DNA of 23,543 nt from Bacilli bacterium (GTDB lineage Bacteria > Bacillota_I > Bacilli_A > RF39 > UBA660), in the NCBI GenBank assembly GCA_022801735.1, contig JAAWSW010000011.1, forward strand, positions 1 to 23,543, written 5' to 3'. Below, one piece after another: positions 13,310-19,358 of this stretch. The first letter of the stretch is position 1. The number at the start of each line of letters is the position of its first letter. The notes beneath the pieces are model-generated. The model worked only from the letters and a program-made list of their open reading frames with translations, was not told the DNA's origin and did not search any database. A program made the translations under genes and the position numbers.

Positions 13310-14453
13310 TAATATTTATCCCCATTTCACTTGCTTCATCTAACGTCTTAACATCCAATTTATAATGAGTAAGACGTGCGGCTAAACGAACATTTTGCCC
13401 TCTCTTACCAATCGCAAGTGATAAATTATCATTATCTACTACCACTAAAGCTTCTTTTTTCTTTTCATCAGTGATAAAAATATGTAAATTTTTAGCAGGA
13501 CTTAAAGCATTTTCGATAAAACGTGCCTCATCATTATTATAAGGAACAACATCAATTTTTTCACCATTTAACTCATCAATAATACGGTTAATACGGCTTC
13601 CTCTTTCACCAATACAAGCACCAACAGGATCGACATTAGGATTTTCAGAATAAACAGCAATCTTAGTACGATTACCTGCATCTCTTGCAACACTATAAAC
13701 TAAAATTATTCCTTCATTAATTTCAGGTATTTCAAGTTCAAACAATCTTTTAACAAAACCATAATGATTTCTAGAAAGTAAAATTAAAGGTCCCTTACTA
13801 TTATTCTCAACTTTACTAATATATACTTTAATACTAGAACCCATTTGAATTTTTTCACCTGGAATAATTTCAGTTTTAGGTAAAATACCTTGAGTTCTTC
13901 CTAAATCAATATAATAATTACGAACATCTTCCATCGCAACAGTTCCAACAACCATTTCATCTTTCTTATCTTCAAATTCATTATTAATGATTTCTCTTTC
14001 AGCCTCACGAATCTTTTGAATTACAACTTGTTTAGCAGTTGCTGCTGCAACCCTACCAAAATCTTTTGGTGTAACTTCCTCTTCAATAGTCTCACCAATT
14101 TCGATTCCAGCAACAATCTTTCTAGCATCTTCTAAAGTAATATGAATACGTTCGTCATAATAATAATCTTTTTCAACTTCTTCTTCATTACCATCTTCAT
14201 CAACAATAATTTCAGTTTCATACTTTCCTTCTTCTTTTTCCCATTCCTCATCAAAAACTACAGTTTTAAAAGAAAAAATTTTAATATCACCAGTTTCTCT
14301 ATTAATATCAACTCTAACATTTGATAATGAATGATAATTTTTCTTATAAGCAGAAGTTAAAGCAAGTTCCATTGCATCATAAATAGTATCTACATCAATA
14401 CCTTTTTCGTCAGATAAAGCCGCTACTGCTGCTTTAAATTTTTTACCGTCCAT
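13302..14453 (-). CDS. nusA: Transcription elongation/termination factor NusA
   Basis: A 383-residue protein that binds RNA polymerase and affects pausing, termination and antitermination. The N-terminal domain starts MDGKKFKAAVAALSDEKGID; an S1 domain lies at about 165-235 (VVGTVAMEDVRNYYIDLG), then two KH domains: KH1 with ACIGERGSRINRII (279-292) and KH2 with LSLAIGKRGQNVRLAARLT (344-362). The N-terminal domain carries an extra acidic segment (about residues 68-103, EEWEKEEGKYETE and on) compared with Bacillus subtilis NusA. I chose the ATG at 14453, preceded by AAAGGAAGTG; an upstream in-frame start adds 14 residues over the end of rimP. One base separates rimP's stop from this ATG. Confidence 0.96.
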   Translation of the reverse strand: MDGKKFKAAVAALSDEKGIDVDTIYDAMELALTSAYKKNYHSLSNVRVDINRETGDIKIFSFKTVVFDEEWEKEEGKYETEIIVDEDGNEEEVEKDYYYDERIHITLEDARKIVAGIEIGETIEEEVTPKDFGRVAAATAKQVVIQKIREAEREIINNEFEDKKDEMVVGTVAMEDVRNYYIDLGRTQGILPKTEIIPGEKIQMGSSIKVYISKVENNSKGPLILLSRNHYGFVKRLFELEIPEINEGIILVYSVARDAGNRTKIAVYSENPNVDPVGACIGERGSRINRIIDELNGEKIDVVPYNNDEARFIENALSPAKNLHIFITDEKKKEALVVVDNDNLSLAIGKRGQNVRLAARLTHYKLDVKTLDEASEMGINISE

Positions 14454-14454
14454 T

Positions 14455-14706
14455 TTATTCACTTCCTTTCTCTTTTGAACATACATCAAGTACATAACTA
14501 TCGCTTATTAAATCAGCCTCATCTAAAAGTGGATTAACGATTTTATTAACAGCCAAACAATCATTTATATTGATATAGCCTTCTTTATCAATTACTAATG
14601 TAAGAGTATAAGTTTTTCCCTCTTTAGCATAAGTAACCTCATCTAAAATGTATCCCGCTTTTTCAATAGCCTCGCCTAATAAGTCTCTCACTTTTTCTTC
14701 AATCAT
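14455..14706 (-). CDS. rimP: Ribosome maturation factor RimP, N-terminal domain only
   Basis: An 83-residue protein matching the first domain of RimP, a 30S assembly factor. It opens MIEEKVRDLLGEAIEKAGYILDEV and has the acidic NINDCLAVNKIVNPLLDEADLI helix region, then YVLDVCSKEKGSE. In normal RimP (about 150 residues) the matching strand reads YxLEVSSPGL and a second, SH3-like domain follows. Here the stop comes directly after that strand and nusA begins one base later, so the second domain is truly missing rather than frameshifted. A strong TTAGGAGG precedes the ATG and the gene leads the operon, so it is expressed and probably functional in reduced form. Confidence 0.85.
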   Translation of the reverse strand: MIEEKVRDLLGEAIEKAGYILDEVTYAKEGKTYTLTLVIDKEGYININDCLAVNKIVNPLLDEADLISDSYVLDVCSKEKGSE

Positions 14707-14728
14707 GATTTTCCTCCTAAACTACATT

Positions 14729-14759
14729 AAAGAGTGGGATTGCCCACTCTTTTGTTTTT
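14729..14759 (+). terminator. Plus-strand terminator hairpin in the rimP leader
   Basis: AAAGAGTGGG (14729-14738) and CCCACTCTTT (14743-14752) form a perfect 10-bp stem with an ATTG loop, followed by TGTTTTT on the plus strand. No plus-strand gene ends here. On the minus strand the same hairpin sits in the 5' leader of rimP with only a short T run after it. Confidence 0.65.
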
Positions 14760-14774
14760 CATGAAGTCAAATGT

Positions 14775-14783
14775 ATTATACCA
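14775..14783 (-). promoter_or_regulatory. Extended -10 promoter of the rimP-nusA-ylxR-infB operon
   Basis: TGGTATAAT (14783-14775), with a second TATAAT at 14791-14786. No good -35 box is seen for either. The start would be near 14768, giving a leader of about 60 nt that contains the 14729-14752 hairpin. Confidence 0.6.
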
Positions 14784-14888
14784 CAATTATATGCCATTTG
14801 CCTAGTATTTATGATAAATTAATTTTTAATACAAAAATCCCAAATTTACAAATAAAAAATTACTAAAGAGGGAAGTTTGTAAAAACTA

Positions 14889-14917
14889 TTGACTTGATTA
14901 AAATAATACTATATATT
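14889..14917 (+). promoter_or_regulatory. Promoter of the 26-residue membrane peptide
   Basis: TTGACT (14889-14894), 17 nt, TATATT (14912-14917), with a start near 14921-14924. The transcript would begin with ACCCACGGAAACA, a 5' motif also found at the start of the capsule operon. An 8-bp inverted repeat, TTTACAAA/TTTGTAAA (14845-14852, 14876-14883), lies just upstream. Confidence 0.8.
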
Positions 14918-14996
14918 ACTACCCACGGAAACATTATAACCACTATCGGTGCTTGCGCTTTCAGTTCAGGGGGTTACCTGAAAGGGGGCGGTAATT

Positions 14997-15077
14997 ATGA
15001 ATAGAAAAGATTATCTAATCCAAGTATTACTCATAATTATTATTTTATTAATCGTACTTCTTTTGAAAAACAATTAA
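14997..15077 (+). CDS. Tiny single-span hydrophobic peptide, type I toxin-like
   Basis: A 26-residue reading frame: a polar start (MNRKDYLIQ), an unbroken run of Leu/Ile/Val (residues 10-23, one membrane span) and a KNN tail. It has what a real gene needs: a near-consensus promoter, a GGGGGCGG ribosome site 8 nt before ATG, and a hairpin-plus-T6 terminator after the stop. The leader of about 75 nt is GC-richer than its surroundings and can fold into alternative hairpins next to the ribosome site. A predicted minus-strand RNA overlaps the 3' untranslated part. Size, hydrophobicity and the convergent antisense RNA match type I toxins such as TxpA, BsrG and Fst in layout, not in sequence. It could instead be a small membrane-protein regulator. 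I know no named family for it. Confidence 0.65.
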   Translation: MNRKDYLIQVLLIIIILLIVLLLKNN

Positions 15078-15078
15078 T

Positions 15079-15112
15079 AAAAAAAGGCACCTAAGTCTTA
15101 GACTTAAGTGCT
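15079..15112 (-). terminator. Minus-strand terminator (antisense RNA and/or LCP gene)
   Basis: GCACTTAAGTC and GACTTAGGTGC form an 11-bp stem with one mismatch and a 3-nt loop (15111-15087), followed by T7 (15085-15079). The T run touches the stop codon of the tiny peptide gene on the other strand. Confidence 0.82.
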
Positions 15113-15128
15113 TGAACAAAACAACTTT

Positions 15129-15165
15129 GGGCAAGCATTGATATGTTACAATGTTTCCCTTTTTT
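15129..15165 (+). terminator. Plus-strand terminator of the tiny peptide gene
   Basis: GGGCAAGCATTG pairs with CAATGTTTCCC (imperfect, with small bulges) and T6 follows at 15160-15165. This ends the peptide transcript about 50-85 nt after its stop. Confidence 0.7.
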
Positions 15166-15189
15166 ATGAGGAAATTCCTCATTACTTAA

Positions 15190-15218
15190 AATATAACATA
15201 TTTATTAATTTTATTCAA
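15190..15218 (-). promoter_or_regulatory. Predicted promoter of the antisense RNA
   Basis: TTGAAT (15218-15213), 17 nt, TATATT (15195-15190), just after the LCP stop codon. In such AT-rich DNA a chance match is possible, so confidence is moderate. Confidence 0.5.
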
Positions 15219-15225
15219 TATATAA

Positions 15226-16638
15226 TTATATTTCATTATATTTTTTACCATCAATAATCCCACTAATATATTTATGAGCCTTATCAACAGTTCTATCATC
15301 TGGAATCATAACATAAGCACTTTGACCTAAAGAATAACAATAATCTTTAGAACTAGTACCATCTACACTAATAGAATTAATATTCCATGAATACATTCCA
15401 TCAATTTGATGTTTTATAATTTTCTTAAAATCACTAGTTTTTAAATTAGTTTGAAATGTATCAGATAAACTAGAAAGCAATTTATTATAATCTTTTAATA
15501 ATACCTCACTAGTAGTAATTTTATTAAAGATTGCCGTAATAACTGCTTCTTGGTGTCTTCCTCTATCTCTATCTCCACCAGGAAGCACATGTCTTATTCT
15601 AGAAAACATCAAAGCATTTTCCCCATCTAAATGATTAATACCCTTTTTAAAACTATAACCGTATTCACTAAAGGCCTGATCACTTACTACATCTACTCCG
15701 CCAATTGCATCTACCATTTTTTCCACAGTAGTAAAGTTTACTCTAATGTAATAATCAATATCAATATCGAGTAAATCTTCAACTGTTTTTAAAGTCATAT
15801 CTACTCCATATATTCCAGCATGTGTAAGTTTATCCTTAGAACTAGTAATACCATGTAAATAAACATAGAAATCCCTTGGAATATGTGTAAGTAATATTTC
15901 ATGAGTTTTAGGATTGATTGTCATTACAATATTAACGTCACTTCTAGAAGTAACTCCAATTGGACCACCAGTATCTATCCCACTAATTAAAATATTAAAA
16001 GAATCCTTAACAACATCCACACCATCACTAGATAAATCACTTTCATTCGTAATAGTTATTTTCTTAATAATTCTTACCTTGTCATTAAAATCATCATTCT
16101 CATCGCAAATCAAATCATAGTACGCAGAATTTAAAAATATTCCATCAAAACTATTAAAATTACTAGTTATTTGTAAAACATTTTCAATTTCCACCTTAGA
16201 AAATTCAATTTCTTTTTCAAGTTCATTAATTGCTTTATCATTTTCCATAAAAATACCAATATTTTTATTATTCAAATCTTCTATCTTTTTATATGAACTA
16301 TCCTTTTCAACTATTACATAATAAATATCTGTTTCAGAATCAATATCTTTAACACTATCAAAAAAAGTATTTGTTCTATATATATATAAAGAAGAAATAA
16401 CACTTATAATAGATAAAATAAATTCTAAAAGCACCAAAAATATCTTAAATGATTTTCTTTTTATAAATTTAAATCCTAATGATATTAGTAATATAAATAA
16501 TACCATAATACCTACTATAATAAATAAATATTTATTTGGAATTACATTAATCATAAAAAGTTCAAATCCTAAAAATATAAATGCCATTAAAAACAATATA
16601 TACATCATTACATAAAATGATTTTAAAACTTTAGACAT
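15226..16638 (-). CDS. LCP-family (LytR-CpsA-Psr) protein, CpsA-like
   Basis: A 470-residue membrane protein that, in relatives, transfers lipid-linked capsule or teichoic acid chains to peptidoglycan. Three membrane helices (about 8-30, 37-58, 66-87) are followed outside by an accessory domain (about 95-205) and the LCP domain (about 213-450). This three-helix plus accessory layout is that of streptococcal CpsA rather than single-helix LytR. Catalytic-site residues are present: Asp222 in ISGIDTGG, Arg232 and Asp234 in SRSD, Arg255-Asp256 in HIPRDFYV, Arg347/Arg349 in FSRIRH and the GDRDRGRHQ run (355-363). AGAGGTG precedes the ATG. It is transcribed away from the capsule operon that starts 430 nt to its right and probably attaches that polymer to the wall. 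Confidence 0.92.
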   Translation of the reverse strand: MSKVLKSFYVMMYILFLMAFIFLGFELFMINVIPNKYLFIIVGIMVLFILLISLGFKFIKRKSFKIFLVLLEFILSIISVISSLYIYRTNTFFDSVKDIDSETDIYYVIVEKDSSYKKIEDLNNKNIGIFMENDKAINELEKEIEFSKVEIENVLQITSNFNSFDGIFLNSAYYDLICDENDDFNDKVRIIKKITITNESDLSSDGVDVVKDSFNILISGIDTGGPIGVTSRSDVNIVMTINPKTHEILLTHIPRDFYVYLHGITSSKDKLTHAGIYGVDMTLKTVEDLLDIDIDYYIRVNFTTVEKMVDAIGGVDVVSDQAFSEYGYSFKKGINHLDGENALMFSRIRHVLPGGDRDRGRHQEAVITAIFNKITTSEVLLKDYNKLLSSLSDTFQTNLKTSDFKKIIKHQIDGMYSWNINSISVDGTSSKDYCYSLGQSAYVMIPDDRTVDKAHKYISGIIDGKKYNEI

Positions 16639-16663
16639 TTTTTCACCTCTTTAAATGAAAAGT

Positions 16664-16692
16664 ATTCTACTATATTTATTTTTTTTTGTCAA
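16664..16692 (-). promoter_or_regulatory. Promoter of the LCP gene
   Basis: TTGACA (16692-16687), 17 nt, TAGAAT (16669-16664), starting directly after the terminator of the 34-residue peptide gene. Confidence 0.78.
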
Positions 16693-16696
16693 AATC

Positions 16697-16724
16697 AAAA
16701 AAATTCACTAATTAAAGTGAATTT
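16697..16724 (-). terminator. Terminator of the 34-residue peptide gene
   Basis: AAATTCACT (16724-16716 on the minus strand) and AGTGAATTT (16709-16701) form a perfect 9-bp stem with a 6-nt loop; the T run reaches 16697. The stop codon lies at the loop, so gene end and terminator are fused. Confidence 0.82.
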
Positions 16725-16812
16725 CTTTATCTAAAGCCTCATCATACTCTTTACCAAGAGATAAAACTCTAAGTGTTACTACCATTATAAATAATAAAAT
16801 AAGTGCTATCAT
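16708..16812 (-). CDS. Small single-span membrane protein, 34 residues
   Basis: The frame starts MIALILLFIMVVTLRVL (one membrane helix) and ends in an acidic, soluble tail (GKEYDEALDKEIHFN). TAGGAGGG lies 7 nt upstream of the ATG, one of the best ribosome sites in the window, and a perfect terminator overlaps the stop, so I regard it as a real gene. The promoter is less clear: TATAAT at the edge of the ribosome site, or TTGAAA-16 nt-GATAAT at 16921-16894. It lies between the LCP gene and the divergent capsule operon. I recognise no family; it could modulate one of the neighbouring membrane proteins or be a toxin-like peptide. Confidence 0.68.
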   Translation of the reverse strand: MIALILLFIMVVTLRVLSLGKEYDEALDKEIHFN

Positions 16813-16968
16813 CGCTGTACCCTCCTATTATTATATTATCAAATTTACCTAAAAAAATCCATGTTTTTATAAAATTTATTCATTTAATATATGATTATCA
16901 TTTACCCCTAATTATTTTCAAATAGAAATCACCTTATTTTCCTTATTATTACTACCTTTTTCGTCAAT
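16813..16968. other. Divergent intergenic region
   Basis: No gene is seen in this AT-rich stretch between the 34-residue peptide gene (minus) and the capsule-operon promoter (plus). It contains only the weak candidate minus-strand promoter elements at 16894-16921. Confidence 0.5.
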
Positions 16969-16997
16969 TTGACAAAGATATAATTTTCTGTTAATAT
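16969..16997 (+). promoter_or_regulatory. Promoter of the capsule operon
   Basis: TTGACA (16969-16974), 17 nt, TAATAT (16992-16997). The transcript begins near the ACCCACCGAAAACA motif (16999-17012), and CTTCTT/AAGAAG can form a weak hairpin in the leader before the GGGGGG ribosome site. Confidence 0.7.
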
Positions 16998-17066
16998 AAC
17001 CCACCGAAAACAAAAAAAGGGCTTCTTATATCTTAATTTAGAAAGAAGTAAACAGGGGGGAATATT

Positions 17067-18659
17067 ATGAAAAAAGTAAGTAAAATATTGTTTTTAAGTT
17101 TAATAACTAGTGTATTACTAGTTTCTGGTACATCAAACGTTAATGCTGCCAGTAATACTATAACTATCAAAAGTAAAAATAAAATTGAACATTTCATAAC
17201 AAATTATGATCAAGACTTTGTTATATATAAAACAAAAGATAAAAAAACAGTTTATGGCTTAGAATTTGATAAAAAAATATTAAAGAAAAAACAAAAACTA
17301 ACTTTTGATAAAAACGCTGATGCTGGATTATTATATATTTTAGAAAATGGTTATCCTAAATCAAAAATCACAGGTGATACCAAAATAGATAAGTATATTA
17401 CACAAGCCGCCATTTGGTGGTATATGGATGAAACTAATAAAGGTACTAAAGTTAATCCTATCTTAAAAAATGAAAATAATAATGAAGACAACTATGGTCT
17501 TGTGATTAACTATATTAAACCATTAGTAGAAAAAGCCATTAATGCTAAAAATAATAACTACCAAACACAAAAAGCAACACTAAATGTTAATAGTAACAAC
17601 AACATTTTAACCTTTAGTATAAATAAAAAATACTATGAATCAGATTATATTTCAGTTGATTTAATAGGCGCTAGTAAATATACAGTTTCTAGTAATGCCA
17701 CTATTTTAGACGAAAATGGTGAAAAGAAAACTAAATTTAATGCATCTGAAAAATTTAAAGTAAGAATGTCTGTTAATAAAATTTCAAATCATGAAAAAAT
17801 TACTATAACAGTAAAAGCAACTGGTAAAGAAAATATCGCTAAAATATACGCTCCAAGTAATGATAAATATCAAAATGTTATAGGATTATTTACTAAAAAA
17901 CGTTCTTTACAAAAGAAATTCGATTTAACAGTTTCTATTCCTACTAATTGTAAATATATAGATGGTAACTTCCATGACAAAGCAGGAAATATTACTGATG
18001 AACAAACTTATAAAAATGAATGTAATAATGTATGTCAAATTGTAAATGAAAATTATTACAATTCAATGGGTGAAGAAACAAGTAAATTATTGTTTGACAA
18101 AGAATGTGAAAATTCTTGTGCCACTGATAATGAAGTTTTCTATGGTATAGATAGTAGAAAAGTTGATAAAGAAACATTTAATAAAGAATGTTCAATTGTT
18201 AATTCTATAAAAACAATACCTACAAAAGATAAATCTACTAAGGCTAAAACAGAAAAGGAAAAAGCAGAGAAAGCCGCTAAAGCCAAAGCAGAAAAGGAAA
18301 AAGCAGAGAAAGCCGCTAAAGCTAAAGCAGAAAAGGAAAAAGCAGAGAAAGCCGCTAAAGCTAAAGCAGAAAAGGAAAAAGCAGAGAAAGCCGCTAAAGC
18401 CAAAGCAGAAAAAGAAAAATCAGAGAAAGAGGCTAAGGCCAAAGCAGAAAAGGAAAAAGCAGAGAAAGAGGCTAAAGCAAAAGCAGAAAAAGAAAAAAAC
18501 ACATTAAACAATAATGAACAAACACAACCAGAAAGCACATTAGAAGTAGACGTTCCAGATACCAATGCTAATATACCATTATCTAATATATTATTTGGTG
18601 TACTATTTGTATTAATGGGTGCTGGATTACTATACAAAAGAAATAAGGCTATAAATTAA
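17067..18659 (+). CDS. Wall-anchored surface protein with thioester-domain-like region
   Basis: A 530-residue exported protein. The signal peptide is residues 1-28 (cut near NAA). Residues 35-165 resemble the thioester domains of Gram-positive adhesins: the TQAAIWWYMD motif (112-121) is present, but the place where the reactive Cys sits in a VYC motif reads VYGLEF, with Gly64. A beta-rich middle follows to about 290. Then come three exact 28-residue units, each with Cys 24 apart (295/319, 323/347, 351/375). Residues 395-477 are 6.4 copies of a 13-residue charged repeat, AEKEKAEKAAKAK, likely a rigid helical stalk. The end has VPDTN (496-500), a membrane segment (505-524) and a basic tail, like a sortase signal with Asn in place of Gly. 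Ribosome site AGGGGGG. With only 24 nt and no terminator before cpsC, it heads the capsule operon. Confidence 0.82.
   Translation: MKKVSKILFLSLITSVLLVSGTSNVNAASNTITIKSKNKIEHFITNYDQDFVIYKTKDKKTVYGLEFDKKILKKKQKLTFDKNADAGLLYILENGYPKSKITGDTKIDKYITQAAIWWYMDETNKGTKVNPILKNENNNEDNYGLVINYIKPLVEKAINAKNNNYQTQKATLNVNSNNNILTFSINKKYYESDYISVDLIGASKYTVSSNATILDENGEKKTKFNASEKFKVRMSVNKISNHEKITITVKATGKENIAKIYAPSNDKYQNVIGLFTKKRSLQKKFDLTVSIPTNCKYIDGNFHDKAGNITDEQTYKNECNNVCQIVNENYYNSMGEETSKLLFDKECENSCATDNEVFYGIDSRKVDKETFNKECSIVNSIKTIPTKDKSTKAKTEKEKAEKAAKAKAEKEKAEKAAKAKAEKEKAEKAAKAKAEKEKAEKAAKAKAEKEKSEKEAKAKAEKEKAEKEAKAKAEKEKNTLNNNEQTQPESTLEVDVPDTNANIPLSNILFGVLFVLMGAGLLYKRNKAIN
18249..18497 (+). repeat. 39-bp tandem repeat in the surface-protein gene
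   Basis: Six full 39-bp units and a 15-bp partial one encode the AEKEKAEKAAKAK stalk. Units 2-4 are almost identical in DNA; units 5-6 have Glu for one Ala and unit 5 has Ser for another. Copy number could change by recombination without breaking the frame. Confidence 0.93.
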
Positions 18660-18683
18660 TTGCTATAGTTAAAGGGGGATAAT

Positions 18684-19358
18684 ATGGAAGAAATTAATAT
18701 AAAAGAACTTTTAGATTTCTTTATTTCAAAAATATTTTTAATAATTATAATTGTACTTGTGTTTGCAGCAAATGGATATTTATATTTCGCTCACATTCAA
18801 ACACCTAAGTACCACAGTTCAACAACAATAATTCTCGTAAGTGAACAAGAAGACACTAATACATCTAATATTAGTCTAAACCAACAACTTGTATCCACTT
18901 ATAGTGAAATTATTAAAAACAGTAGTGTTTTAAACAAAGTTATAAATAAATTGGACCTAAACATGACTGTAAAAGAATTAGCAAATAACATTTCAGTTAC
19001 ATCCGTTGATAAAACTGAAATCATTAAAATTGAAGTTAGTTCAATTGATAATGTATTAGCACGTGATATTGCTTCAGAAATCACCAAAACATTTATCACT
19101 GAAGTTAATGATATCTTCAAATTACAAAACGTTACAATCTTATCTGAAGCTGGAATTGAAAAACAACCTTACAATGTTTCCCTTGTGAAACAAGTGACTT
19201 TATCTAGTATAGTTGGATTATTTATAAGCCTAATTATTCTATTTGCACTTTTCTACTTTGATACATCTATCAAATCAGTAGAAGCAATTGAAAATAAAGC
19301 AAAATTAACTGTTTTAGGAACAGTAGAAAAGGTGAAGGGGAAAAATGAAGAAAAATAA
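18684..19358 (+). CDS. Capsule chain-length regulator / kinase modulator, CpsC (YveK) family
   Basis: A 224-residue Wzz-family membrane protein with helices near 16-34 and 176-196 around an extracellular loop that starts with the typical PKYHSSTTIILVS segment. In streptococcal and Bacillus systems this protein binds and activates the tyrosine kinase CpsD and sets polymer length. The next gene encodes that kinase and overlaps by 14 nt, the standard arrangement. Unlike proteobacterial Wzc, kinase and membrane parts are separate, as in Bacillota. AAAGGGGG precedes the ATG. Confidence 0.9.
   Translation: MEEINIKELLDFFISKIFLIIIIVLVFAANGYLYFAHIQTPKYHSSTTIILVSEQEDTNTSNISLNQQLVSTYSEIIKNSSVLNKVINKLDLNMTVKELANNISVTSVDKTEIIKIEVSSIDNVLARDIASEITKTFITEVNDIFKLQNVTILSEAGIEKQPYNVSLVKQVTLSSIVGLFISLIILFALFYFDTSIKSVEAIENKAKLTVLGTVEKVKGKNEEK

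Larger units (their letters stand above)
15079..15183 (-). ncRNA. Predicted antisense RNA to the tiny peptide mRNA
   Basis: A promoter (15190-15218) and a terminator (15079-15112) on the minus strand bracket about 105 nt with no reading frame. The RNA would begin at a hairpin with arms ATGAGGA/TCCTCAT (15182-15166), contain the reverse of the plus-strand terminator, and end at an 11-bp hairpin with T7. About 85 nt are complementary to the 3' part of the peptide mRNA. Alternatively the hairpin is only the terminator of the LCP gene and no separate RNA is made. Confidence 0.5.

Noticed and set aside
14921..14996. Metabolite riboswitch in the leader of the tiny peptide gene
   Set aside because: The leader is structured, but I could not match it to any riboswitch class I know, and a membrane-peptide toxin mRNA explains the hairpins as well.
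15166..15182. ATGAGGA/TCCTCAT hairpin as an independent terminator
   Set aside because: Neither strand has a T run after it; it is better explained as the 5' hairpin of the predicted antisense RNA.
18140..18637. Open frame on the minus strand across the surface-protein repeats
   Set aside because: It is the mirror of the Ala/Lys/Glu repeat tract, with low-complexity Ser/Phe/Ala sequence and no ribosome site.
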